Under the pieces are notes generated by a model that was given only the letters and a program-made list of their open reading frames with translations, was not told where the DNA came from and ran no database searches. Positions 42,374-51,600 of a DNA stretch of 64,000 bases are shown piece after piece. Position 1 is the first letter of the stretch. Every line of letters begins with the position of its first letter. The position numbers were made by a program, and so were the translations under genes. Origin of the DNA: Pararhizobium polonicum (GTDB taxonomy: Bacteria; Pseudomonadota; Alphaproteobacteria; Rhizobiales; Rhizobiaceae); the NCBI RefSeq assembly GCF_001687365.1, contig NZ_LGLV01000004.1:248001-312000 (forward strand), in the 5' to 3' direction.

Positions 42374-43984
42374 ATGGACGGTGACTACGATTATATCGTC
42401 GTTGGCGCGGGCACAGCGGGCTGTATTCTGGCCAACCGCCTGTCGGAGAACCCGAAGAACAGGGTGCTGCTGCTGGAGGCAGGCGGCCGGGACAACTGGA
42501 TCTGGTTTCATATTCCTGTCGGTTATCTCTTTGCCATCGGCAATCCACGCTCCGACTGGATGTTCCGCACCGAACCGGAAGAAGGGTTGAACGGCCGCGC
42601 GCTCGCCTATCCCCGCGGCAAGGTCATCGGCGGATCCTCGGCCATCAACGCCATGATCGCCATGCGCGGCCAGGCGGCCGACTACGATGACTGGGCGCGG
42701 TCCGGCCTTTCCGGCTGGCAATGGAGCGATGTGCTGCCCCGTTTCCGGGAGCTGGAAGATCACTTCCTGGGCGAAAGCGACCATCATGGCGCAGGCGGCG
42801 GCTTTCGGGTCGAGGCACCGCGGCTGTCCTGGCCGGTTCTCGACGCAGTAAGGGAGGCGGCCGCCGAAATGGGCGTGCGCGGGATCGACGATTTCAACAC
42901 CGGTGACAATGAGGGATCGGGCTATTTCCATGTCAACCAGAAGCGTGGCCGGCGCTGGTCGTCGGCGCGCGGGTTCCTGAAGCCGGCGCTGAACCGGCCC
43001 AACCTGCGGCTTGAGACCGGCATTCTGGCCGACAGGCTGCTGATCGAGAACGGCCGGGCGGCGGGCGTGCGCTATATCCACGACGGTGTTGCCAGAACGG
43101 CGATGGCGCGCGGCGAAGTCGTGCTCAGCGCCGGATCCATCGGTTCCGTGCAAATCCTTCAGCGTTCCGGCATCGGCCCGGCGGAATGGCTGTCGCAAGC
43201 GGGGATCGAAACGGCTCTCCACCTGCCCGGCGTGGGGCGAAATCTGCAGGACCACCTCCAGCAGCGCGCCATCTACAAGGTCAGCGGCGTGCGCACGCTC
43301 AACGAGACCTATCATTCGCTGTGGCGCCGTGGGTGGATGGGGGTCGACTACGCGCTGCGCCGCCGCGGTCCGCTGACCATGGCGCCCTCCCAGCTCGGTA
43401 TTTTCATGCGCTCCGATCCGGCGCGCGAGCGGGCCAATATCCAGTTCCATGTCCAGCCGCTGTCGCTCGACAAGTTCGGCGAGCCGCTTCACCGCTTTCC
43501 CGCGATCACGGTCAGCGCCTGCAATCTGCGTCCGACGTCGCGCGGGACAATCAGGCTGCAATCCGCCGATCCGCGCCAGCCTCCGGTCATTGCCCCGCAT
43601 TATCTTTCGACGCCGGACGACAGACGCGTGGCCGCCGACGCGATCCGGGCCACACGGCGGCTGATGGCGCAGCCGGCGCTGAGCCGCTACCGGCCCGACG
43701 AATATCTTCCCGGAGCATCCGTCGGCGACGACGAGGGTTCGCTGGCAAAAGCGGCCGGGGATATCGGTACGACCATCTTCCACCCGGTCGGAACCGCAAA
43801 GATGGGCCGCGCCGACGATCCGTTCTCTGTCGTCGACGAACGCCTGCGCCTTCGCGGGATCGGCGGCCTTCGGGTGATCGACGCATCGATCATGCCGACG
43901 ATCACGTCCGGCAACACCAACACGCCCACGGCGATGATCGCCATGAAGGGGGCTGCGATGATGATCGAGGACGCGCAAAAATAA
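42374..43984 (+). CDS. GMC family FAD-dependent alcohol/choline dehydrogenase-like enzyme
   Basis: 536 residues from ATG at 42374 with GGAGGGAGAG upstream. The N-terminal FAD-binding YIVVGAGTAGCILANRLSE, the GGSSAINAMIAMRGQAADYDDW signature and the C-terminal HPVGTAKMG and TSGNTNTPTAMIAMKGA blocks define the glucose-methanol-choline oxidoreductases. The active-site His is in HPVGTAKMG. It oxidises an alcohol to an aldehyde, but the substrate cannot be told; choline, PEG-type and other alcohols are all known in the family. It is divergent from a LysR gene. Confidence 0.82.
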   Translation: MDGDYDYIVVGAGTAGCILANRLSENPKNRVLLLEAGGRDNWIWFHIPVGYLFAIGNPRSDWMFRTEPEEGLNGRALAYPRGKVIGGSSAINAMIAMRGQAADYDDWARSGLSGWQWSDVLPRFRELEDHFLGESDHHGAGGGFRVEAPRLSWPVLDAVREAAAEMGVRGIDDFNTGDNEGSGYFHVNQKRGRRWSSARGFLKPALNRPNLRLETGILADRLLIENGRAAGVRYIHDGVARTAMARGEVVLSAGSIGSVQILQRSGIGPAEWLSQAGIETALHLPGVGRNLQDHLQQRAIYKVSGVRTLNETYHSLWRRGWMGVDYALRRRGPLTMAPSQLGIFMRSDPARERANIQFHVQPLSLDKFGEPLHRFPAITVSACNLRPTSRGTIRLQSADPRQPPVIAPHYLSTPDDRRVAADAIRATRRLMAQPALSRYRPDEYLPGASVGDDEGSLAKAAGDIGTTIFHPVGTAKMGRADDPFSVVDERLRLRGIGGLRVIDASIMPTITSGNTNTPTAMIAMKGAAMMIEDAQK

Positions 43985-44064
43985 CGGCGATGTCGATCAT
44001 CGCCACCAGCAATCACGAGAAAACCTGATGACTTAAAAGGCAGGCAGGCGCTCAACGAATGGGC

Positions 44065-44078
44065 AAGTGCATGCACTT
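44065..44078. promoter_or_regulatory. Perfect 14-bp palindrome, possible activator site
   Basis: AAGTGCATGCACTT lies 59 bases upstream of the sigma-54 -24 element of the guanidine operon. Dyad sites at such distances are typical of enhancer-binding activators, and GTGCA half-sites recall NtrC-type boxes. The binding protein is inferred. Confidence 0.45.
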
Positions 44079-44136
44079 CATGCGAGAGGGAATATAGCCT
44101 CCGGATATATTATAATAAAATCAGTAACTTATAGAC

Positions 44137-44151
44137 TGGCACACGCCTTGC
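44137..44151 (+). promoter_or_regulatory. Sigma-54 (RpoN) promoter of the guanidine operon
   Basis: TGGCAC (44137-44142) and TTGC (44148-44151) with 5 bases between match the -24/-12 consensus TGGCACR-N4-TTGC, with correct GG-to-GC spacing. Transcription would begin near 44163, at the front of the riboswitch. Sigma-54 control links the operon to nitrogen limitation. Confidence 0.75.
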
Positions 44152-44167
44152 GTATTCAGTCGCAGAG

Positions 44168-44275
44168 TTGGTGGCTAGGGTTCCGGCGCTTTGAAAAGCG
44201 TGCTGGTCCGAGAGCTGCCACCGGTTGGGGAGACATCCCGCCGGGTGCACGGCGGGACAAAAGCCCGGGAGACCT
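44168..44275 (+). ncRNA. Guanidine-I riboswitch (ykkC type)
   Basis: Conserved blocks are present in order: CTAGGGTTCCG (44175-44185), GGTCCGAGAG, GCACGGCGGGA and AAAAGCCCGGGAGAC (to 44274). The P1 stem is GGTGGC (44170-44175) with GCCACC (44217-44222). This class senses guanidinium and turns downstream genes on, which agrees with the carboxylase, DUF1989 and transporter genes that follow. Confidence 0.93.
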
Positions 44276-44283
44276 CGTTAGCC

Positions 44284-44324
44284 AAGGGATTGGCGGCGCG
44301 ATGGTCCATGCCGATCCCTTTTTT
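44284..44324 (+). terminator. Intrinsic terminator controlled by the guanidine riboswitch
   Basis: AAGGGATTGGC (44284-44294) pairs with GCCGATCCCTT (44310-44320) with one wobble, followed by six T. It lies between the aptamer and the first gene, so ligand binding is expected to prevent its formation. Confidence 0.8.
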
Positions 44325-44350
44325 GAAGAAAAGCAAAAAGGGGAATTTCA

Positions 44351-45424
44351 ATGCAGACTTTTTCGAAAATGCTCTCGATCACCGCGTTGACGGCATCGCT
44401 GGCTTTCGGCATCACATCGGCGGCCTTCGCGGCACCCAAGACCGAGTTCAAGGTCGCCTGGTCGATCTATGTCGGCTGGATGCCCTGGGGTTATGCTAGC
44501 GACCACGGCATCGTCAAGAAATGGGCTGACAAATACAATATCAAGATCGACGTCACCCAGTTCAACGACTATGTCGAATCGATGAACCAGTACACCGCCG
44601 GTGCCTTCGACGCGGTGACGCTGACCAACATGGACGGCCTTTCCATTCCGGCAGCAGGCGGCGTCGACACGACGGCGGTCATCGTCGGCGACTTCTCCAA
44701 TGGCAACGACGCCGTCATCCTCAAGGACAAGGCCAGCCTTGCCGATGTGAAGGGCCAGAATGTCAATCTGGTCGAGTTCTCGGTCTCGCACTATCTGCTG
44801 GCCCGCGCGCTCGATAGCCTCAAGCTGACCGAGCAGGACGTGAAGGTGGTCAATACCTCCGACGCCGACATGGTCGCCGCCTACAAGACAGCCGATGTGA
44901 CGGCCGTCGTCACCTGGAACCCCCTGGTCTCCACCATTCTCGAAGACCCGACGGCGAAGAAAGTCTTCGACAGTTCGCAGATCCCCGGCGAGATCATCGA
45001 CCTGATGGTCGCCAATTCCGATGTGCTGAAGGATAATCCGGATTTCGGCAAGGCGCTGGCCGGTATCTGGTACGAAACCGCGGCGCTGATGACGGCCGAC
45101 AGCGACGAGGGCAAGGCGGCGCGCGAAGCGATGGGCTCGGCGTCCGGCACCGACCTGAAGGGCTTCGAAGCCCAGATCGCCGCCACCAAGCTGTTCGACA
45201 AGCCGGCCGATGCCGTTGCCTTCACCGCCTCGCCGAGCCTGCCGAAGACGATGGATCTGGTGCGCAATTTCCTGTTCGAAAAGGGCCTGCTTGGCAGCGG
45301 CGCGGCGTCGGCCGATGTCATCGGCATCGAGATGCCGGATGGCACGGTTCTCGGCGACAGCGGCAACGTCAAGCTGCGCTTCACCGAGGCCTACATGAAG
45401 GCCGCTGCTGACGGCTCGCTCTGA
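44351..45424 (+). CDS. Guanidine/urea-type ABC transporter substrate-binding protein
   Basis: 357 residues. A Sec signal peptide (MQTFSKMLSITALTASLAFG, cleaved near AFA) precedes a binding-protein fold of the NitT/TauT class (FKVAWSIYVGWMPWGYASDHGI, GAFDAVTLTNMDGLSIPAA). It sits directly behind the guanidine riboswitch and ahead of its permease and ATPase, so guanidine or a related compound is the likely ligand. Databases often label this type a putative urea transporter component. The start follows GGGGAA. Confidence 0.85.
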   Translation: MQTFSKMLSITALTASLAFGITSAAFAAPKTEFKVAWSIYVGWMPWGYASDHGIVKKWADKYNIKIDVTQFNDYVESMNQYTAGAFDAVTLTNMDGLSIPAAGGVDTTAVIVGDFSNGNDAVILKDKASLADVKGQNVNLVEFSVSHYLLARALDSLKLTEQDVKVVNTSDADMVAAYKTADVTAVVTWNPLVSTILEDPTAKKVFDSSQIPGEIIDLMVANSDVLKDNPDFGKALAGIWYETAALMTADSDEGKAAREAMGSASGTDLKGFEAQIAATKLFDKPADAVAFTASPSLPKTMDLVRNFLFEKGLLGSGAASADVIGIEMPDGTVLGDSGNVKLRFTEAYMKAAADGSL

Positions 45425-45485
45425 GCGTTGCGCCGATCGGCGGTGCGGGATCCCGCGCCGCCATCATCCCTTCATCAGCGGAGCC

Positions 45486-46310
45486 ATGTTCATGCGCTGG
45501 ATCAACACCAGGCCGAGCCGGGGCGCACAATTTGCCCTGATGCTTCTGCCCTTCGTGCTGCTGATTGCCGCCTATACGGCGGGATCGGCGGCCAGACTGG
45601 CTGAAAATGCCAATGACAAGCTACTGCCGAGTCTTGCGGGCTTTACCGAGGCCATCAACCGGCTGGCCTTCCTGCCGGACCCCCGCACCGGCGACTATCT
45701 GCTCTGGTCGGACACATCAGCCAGCCTCATCCGGCTTTTCGCGGGGCTCGGCATTTCGACGCTGACCGCCCTGCTGATCGGCATGGTCATCGGCATGCTG
45801 CCTTATCTGCGGGCTCTGCTCGCGCCCTTCGTCGCCGTCATCTCCATGGTGCCGCCGCTGGCGCTGCTGCCCATCCTCTTCATCGTCATGGGCCTTGGCG
45901 AGACATCCAAGATCGCGCTGATCGTCATCGGCGTCGCGCCTGCGATGATCCGCGATCTCGCTTTGCGGGCACTCGAACTGCCGCGCGAGCAGATCGTCAA
46001 GGCCGAAACGCTGGGCGGCTCCTCCTGGCAGATTGCCCTTCGCGTCGTGCTGCCGCAGATTCTGCCGCGTCTGATCACCTGCGTGCGGCTGCAGCTCGGC
46101 CCGGCCTGGCTGTTCCTGATCGCTGCGGAAGCAATCTCGTCCGACAGCGGGCTTGGTTACCGCATCTTCCTCGTCCGCCGTTACCTGTCGATGGACGTGA
46201 TCTTTCCTTACGTCGTCTGGATCACGCTTCTCGCGGTTCTCACCAACTTCATCCTCGACCGCATCCGCATCGCCGTTTTCCCCTGGTCCGAACTGGAGAA
46301 GCAGGGATGA
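45486..46310 (+). CDS. ABC transporter permease (guanidine/urea-type importer)
   Basis: 274 residues with about six membrane helices. The coupling-helix region ALELPREQIVKAETLGGSSWQIALRVVLPQILPRLI matches BPD-type permeases of the NitT/TauT class. It lies 61 bases after the binding-protein gene, and its stop overlaps the start of the ATPase gene by 4 bases (ATGA), so the three subunits are made together. Confidence 0.88.
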   Translation: MFMRWINTRPSRGAQFALMLLPFVLLIAAYTAGSAARLAENANDKLLPSLAGFTEAINRLAFLPDPRTGDYLLWSDTSASLIRLFAGLGISTLTALLIGMVIGMLPYLRALLAPFVAVISMVPPLALLPILFIVMGLGETSKIALIVIGVAPAMIRDLALRALELPREQIVKAETLGGSSWQIALRVVLPQILPRLITCVRLQLGPAWLFLIAAEAISSDSGLGYRIFLVRRYLSMDVIFPYVVWITLLAVLTNFILDRIRIAVFPWSELEKQG

Positions 46311-47134
46311 GCGAACTGGTCATCGACAATGTCTGGAAGGAATATGGCGACCAGATCGTGCTGGAGAATGTTTCCCTCACCGTCGCATCCCGCGCCTTCG
46401 TCGCCCTTGTCGGCCCCTCCGGCTGCGGCAAGTCGACCTTCCTGCGCATGCTGCTCGGCCAGGAACGCACCACCAGAGGCACGATCCTGCTCGACGGCGA
46501 GCCGCTGCCGCCCGAGCCGGGTCCGGATCGTGGCGTCGTCTTCCAGCGCTATTCGGTCTTTCCACATCTGACCGTGCTGGGCAATGTGCTGCTCGGCAAA
46601 GAACTGACGGCCGCGAAATACAAGGCGAAGCTCTTCGGCTCCGCCCGGGGGGGAGCCATCGAAGAGGCCCGGCAGTTGATTGCCGAAGTCGGTCTCTCCG
46701 GCGCGGAAGGCAAATATCCCGCCCAGCTTTCCGGCGGCATGCAGCAGCGGCTGGCGCTGGCGCAGGCGCTGATCATGAAGCCGAAGGTGTTGCTGCTCGA
46801 CGAGCCGTTCGGTGCGCTCGACCCCGGCATCCGCGCTGAGATCCACACGCTGATGAAGCGGCTCTGGCACGAGACGCAGATGACCGTCGTCATGGTCACG
46901 CATGACATGCGCGAAGCCTTCACGCTCGCCACCCGTGTCGTCGCCTTCGAGCGTCCGCGCGATCGGCCGGAGGAAAAACAGCGCTACGGCGCCACCATCA
47001 CCAAGGACATCGCCATCTGGCCGCCGCGCCGCGCGGGCGAGCCTTCGCATTCAAACCCTGACCGGGACGGCCCGGTCGCTTTACAGGGCCTTCACCGGGA
47101 CGACCCGTCTTCCAGTCCGTCAGGAGATAAATAG
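46307..47134 (+). CDS. ABC transporter ATP-binding protein (guanidine/urea-type importer)
   Basis: 275 residues with Walker [10 protein letters not shown], signature LSGGMQQRLALAQAL, Walker B VLLLDEPFGALDP and the switch His in VTHDM. A C-terminal extension of about 45 residues rich in Pro and Asp is not needed for the fold. It drives uptake through the permease encoded just upstream. It ends 2 bases before the first DUF1989 gene. Confidence 0.9.
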   Translation: MSELVIDNVWKEYGDQIVLENVSLTVASRAFVALVGPSGCGKSTFLRMLLGQERTTRGTILLDGEPLPPEPGPDRGVVFQRYSVFPHLTVLGNVLLGKELTAAKYKAKLFGSARGGAIEEARQLIAEVGLSGAEGKYPAQLSGGMQQRLALAQALIMKPKVLLLDEPFGALDPGIRAEIHTLMKRLWHETQMTVVMVTHDMREAFTLATRVVAFERPRDRPEEKQRYGATITKDIAIWPPRRAGEPSHSNPDRDGPVALQGLHRDDPSSSPSGDK

Positions 47135-47136
47135 CC

Positions 47137-47955
47137 ATGCACGTCAGACGTTCCGCAGAGGAGATCGCCGCCAACCGGCAGCGTTACGAAGAACATCAGA
47201 AGAAGGGATTGGAGTTCGCTCCCAAGACACTTCCGACACCGAGCCCCCTGCCCGCACCGGCGATCTCTCCCACGGCGGTCATCCATCAGGAAACCATCCC
47301 CGGCGGCTGGTACTGGTCGACCCTTTTGAAGCATGGCGAGGCGCTGCGCATCGACCAGCAGGACGGTGCCTCGACCGTGGCGCTGATCGCCTGGAATGCG
47401 GCCGACACCAGCGAAAGGCTCAACCTGGTCGATACGGTCAAGATGCAGTGGACGACCGCACTCGGCAAAGGCCGGGTGATCTTCTCGGATATGGGCCGGG
47501 TGATGTTCTCGATGATCGAGGACAGCGCAGGCTCCCATGATTGCCTGATGGGCGGATCGACGGCCGCGTCGAACGCTGCGAAATATCCGGGCGTTAAGAC
47601 CCGCAACACGCGCGACAATTTCATCCTCGCCACCGGAAAGCTCGGCCTCGAACGCCGCGATATTCCGGCGGTTCTCAATCTCTTTGCGCCGGTCCGCATC
47701 GACGATACCGGCGGGTTCCGCTGGCAGGGCAAAACCTCCAACAGCGGCGACTACGCCGAAATGCGTGCCGAGATGGACATGATCGTGGCGTTCTCCAATT
47801 GCCCGCACCCGCTCGATCCCAATCCGGTCTATGCGCCCGCGCCGGTAACCATCACCCGCTTCCGTGCCGCAGCACCGGCAGCCGACGATCTTGCCCGCAC
47901 GGCAACCGCCGAGGCCGTTCGCGGCTTTGAAAACAACGCCCTGATGCAGGCTTGA
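47137..47955 (+). CDS. DUF1989 protein, probable carboxyguanidine deiminase subunit (longer)
   Basis: 272 residues of the family once called urea carboxylase-associated protein. An N-terminal stretch RRSAEEIAANRQRYEEHQKK leads into the DUF1989 core (GWYWSTLLKHGEALRIDQQDG, DMGRVMFSMIEDSAGSHDCLMGG, AFSNCPHPLDPNPVYAP). In guanidine degradation two DUF1989 subunits (CgdA and CgdB) deiminate carboxyguanidine to allophanate. The pair here, between the transporter and the carboxylase under a guanidine riboswitch, fits that role. Which subunit is which is not assigned. Confidence 0.85.
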   Translation: MHVRRSAEEIAANRQRYEEHQKKGLEFAPKTLPTPSPLPAPAISPTAVIHQETIPGGWYWSTLLKHGEALRIDQQDGASTVALIAWNAADTSERLNLVDTVKMQWTTALGKGRVIFSDMGRVMFSMIEDSAGSHDCLMGGSTAASNAAKYPGVKTRNTRDNFILATGKLGLERRDIPAVLNLFAPVRIDDTGGFRWQGKTSNSGDYAEMRAEMDMIVAFSNCPHPLDPNPVYAPAPVTITRFRAAAPAADDLARTATAEAVRGFENNALMQA

Positions 47956-47968
47956 GGAGGAGCGAACC

Positions 47969-48619
47969 ATGACCGATTTCATTCAGACCGCTGCCTCGCG
48001 CACTGTCGAAAATGCCGCGCAGGATTACGTCATTCCGGCCGAAGCGCCCTGGTCCGGCATCGTGCGCAAGGGCCAGACGATCCGCATCGAGGACAGCTAC
48101 GGCCAGCAGGCGATCGATACGCTGTTCTACAAGGCCGATGATTTTTCCGAGCGTTACTCCAATCAGGACACGATGCGCGAACAGGGGGCGGCCTATGTCG
48201 GCACCGGCACGCGGATCATGTCCAACGAAGGCCGCGTGATGCTGACAATGACGGCCGACAGCTGCGGTCGCCACGACACCTCGGCCGGCGCCTGCTCCTG
48301 CGAGAGCAACACCGTGCGCTTCGGCCATGGCACCAAATACCTGCATGCCTGCCGCGACAACTTCGTGATCGAGGTGATGAAACACGGCATGAGCAAGCGC
48401 GACATCGTGCCCAACATCAACTTCTTCATGAACGTGCCGATCAGCCCCGATGGCAAGATGACCATCGTCGACGGCATCTCCTCGCCGGGCGACTATGTCG
48501 AGCTTGTCGCCGAGATGGACGTGCTCTGCGTCATCTCCAATTGCCCGCAGATCAACAATCCCTGCAACGGCTTCGATCCGACACCGATCCGGGTGCTGAT
48601 CTGGGATGCGGGGGTCTGA
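47969..48619 (+). CDS. DUF1989 protein, probable carboxyguanidine deiminase subunit (shorter)
   Basis: 216 residues, homologous to the preceding gene. It keeps more potential metal ligands: TADSCGRHDTSAGACSCESNT, HACRDNF and ISNCPQINNPCNGF. GAGGAG precedes the ATG. It lies 13 bases after the first subunit gene and just before the carboxylase. Expected to form the catalytic complex with it, releasing ammonia from carboxyguanidine. Confidence 0.87.
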   Translation: MTDFIQTAASRTVENAAQDYVIPAEAPWSGIVRKGQTIRIEDSYGQQAIDTLFYKADDFSERYSNQDTMREQGAAYVGTGTRIMSNEGRVMLTMTADSCGRHDTSAGACSCESNTVRFGHGTKYLHACRDNFVIEVMKHGMSKRDIVPNINFFMNVPISPDGKMTIVDGISSPGDYVELVAEMDVLCVISNCPQINNPCNGFDPTPIRVLIWDAGV

Positions 48620-48623
48620 TGTC

Positions 48624-51600
48624 ATGTTCAACAAGGTTTTGATCGCCAACAGAGGCGAAATCGCCGTCCGCGTTATCCGGACATTGAAGACAATGGGCAT
48701 CGCCTCCGTCGCTGTCTATTCCGACGCCGACCGGTTTGCCATGGCAACGCGGCTTGCGGACGAAGCGGTGCGTCTCGGTCCCTCGCCCGCCACCGAAAGC
48801 TACCTCAACGTCGATGCCGTCATCGCCGCCTGCAAGGCGACCGGCGCAGAGGCCGTGCATCCCGGCTACGGGTTCCTCTCGGAAAATATCGGCTTTGCCG
48901 AACGGCTGGCAGCCGAGGGCATCGCCTTCATCGGGCCGCGTCCGGAACATCTTTCCGCCTTCGGGCTAAAACACACCGCCCGCGAACTGGCCAAATCGAG
49001 CGGCGTGCCGCTTCTGCCGGGCAGCGGATTGCTGGAGGATGCCGAGGATGCGCTGGTGGCCGCCGAAACCGTCGGCTATCCGGTCATGCTGAAGAGTACG
49101 GCCGGCGGCGGTGGCATCGGCATGCAGCTGTGTGCGGATGCCGAGGCGCTGAAAGCCGCCTTCGAGAGCGTGCAACGCACGGCGCGCGCCAGCTTCGGCG
49201 ATGCCCGCGTCTATATCGAGCGCTTCGTCGCCGATGCCCGCCATGTCGAAGTGCAGATTTTCGGCGACGGCAGAGGCAAGGTGGTGGCGCTTGGCGAGCG
49301 GGACTGCTCGCTGCAGCGGCGCAATCAGAAAGTGGTTGAGGAAACGCCGGCACCGGGTCTTTCGGATACAACACGGGCACGGCTGCACAAGGCGGCGGTC
49401 GATCTCGGGACATCGGTCTCCTATGCTTCGGCCGGGACCGTCGAGTTCATCTACGATCCGGCACGCGAGGAATTCTACTTCCTCGAGGTCAACACCCGGC
49501 TGCAGGTCGAACATCCGGTGACGGAAGCGGTCTTCGGCATTGATCTCGTCGAATGGATGATCCGCCAGGCCGCCGGCGAGGATGTGCTTTCGGGTGCCGA
49601 GGCTCTGACGCCGAAAGGGGCCGCGATCGAGGTGCGCGTCTATGCCGAGATGCCGCACGCCGGTTTCCGCCCGAGCGCCGGGCTTCTGACGGAGGTTGTG
49701 CTTCCCGAAAACGCCCGCGTCGACGGCTGGATCGAGACTGGCACCGAGGTGACGCCGTTCTACGATCCGATGCTGGCAAAACTGATCGTCGCAGCTGAGG
49801 ACCGCCCGACGGCGATTGGAAAACTTCAGGCAGCCCTTGCCGCGACGTCGATTGCCGGGATCGAGACCAATCTCGACTATCTTCGTGCAATCGCCGCTTC
49901 CGATCTTCTCGCCAGCGGCAAGGTGGCCACGACGGCGCTGCGCGATTTCGCCTTCGTGCCGGATGTCATCGAGGTCCTGTCGCCGGGCGCCCAGTCCAGC
50001 CTTCAGGAACTGCCCGGCCGTCTCGGCCTCTGGCATGTCGGCGTGCCACCGAGCGGACCGATGGACGAGCGCTCCTTCCGTCACGCCAATCGTCTCGCCG
50101 GCAACGACGACACGACGGCAGCGCTGGAGTTGACCGTGTCCGGCCCGACCCTGCGCTTCTATACCGATACGGTGATTGCGCTCAGCGGAGCACAGATGCC
50201 GATGACCTGTGACGGCCTGCTGCTGCCGCACGGGACGGCCGTGACCATTCGTGCCGAGCAAGTGCTGTCGATCGGCGCTATCGAAGGCCCGGGCCAGCGC
50301 GCCTATCTCGCGGTCGCGGGCGGCTTTTCCGCGCCTGTGGTGCTCGGTTCACGCGCCACATTCGGGCTCGGTCAGTTCGGCGGCAACGCCACCGGCACGC
50401 TCAAAACCGGCCATGTACTGCATCTTGCGCGGCAAGAACCCGTCGAGCCGCCAGAGCCTGCGAACAAGCCCGCGGAACTCACCCGCGAATGGAGCGTCGG
50501 TGTCCTCTACGGGCCCCATGGCGCACCGGATTTCTTTCAGCCGGGCGACATCGACGCACTGTTTTCCACCGCCTACGAGGTGCATTTCAACAGTGCCCGC
50601 ACCGGTGTCCGTCTGATCGGCCCGGCACCGAAATGGGCGCGCAGCGACGGCGGAGAGGCGGGGCTTCACCCCTCCAACCTGCATGACAATGCCTATGCCG
50701 TCGGCGCCATCGATTTCACCGGCGATATGCCGATCATTCTCGGTCCCGATGGCCCAAGCCTCGGCGGCTTTGTCTGCCCGGCTGTGATCGCCCGCGACGA
50801 GCAATGGAAGATGGGCCAGTTCAAGCCCGGCGATCGCATCCGCTTTCATGCCGTGGCAAGAAGCGAAGATCCTGTCGCCGGTCCTGCCGTTCACCGGCCG
50901 GCTGCGGATATCGGCTCGGCCATTGTCGGGACGCGCGATGACGGCCCGGTTTCCGTCGTTTACCGCCGCCAGGGTGATGACAACCTGCTGGTCGAATATG
51001 GGCCGATGGCGCTCGATATCGCACTCAGATTGCGCGTCCACCTGCTGATGCAGGCCGTCGTGGAGGCCCGCCTGCCCGGTCTCATCGACCTGACGCCCGG
51101 CATCCGGTCGCTGCAGATTCACTATGATGGAACGACATTGACGCGAAAGCGTCTGCTTGGACTGTTGGCAGATATAGAGGCAAGCCTTCCACCCGCGCAG
51201 GCGGTTACGGTCCCCAGCCGCATCGTGCATCTGCCGCTGTCGTGGAACGATCCGGATGCCGAGCTTGCCATGCGCAAATATCAGGAGCTGGTCCGTCCGA
51301 ACGCGCCCTGGTGCCCGTCCAACATCGAGTTCATCCGCCGTATCAACGGATTGCCGGACGAACAGGCGGTGAAAGACATCGTCTTTGATGCCAGCTATCT
51401 CGTGCTGGGTCTTGGCGACGTCTATCTCGGTGCACCGGTGGCAACCCCTGTCGATCCGCGCCATCGCCTCGTCACCACCAAGTACAATCCGGCCCGCACC
51501 TGGACCCCGGAAAATGCCGTTGGCATTGGCGGCGCCTATATGTGCATCTACGGCATGGAAGGACCGGGCGGCTATCAGCTGTTTGGCCGCACCATCCAGG

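Noticed and set aside
42293-43978. Minus-strand open frame opposite the GMC oxidoreductase
   Set aside because: Shadow frame; the plus strand has full GMC motifs.
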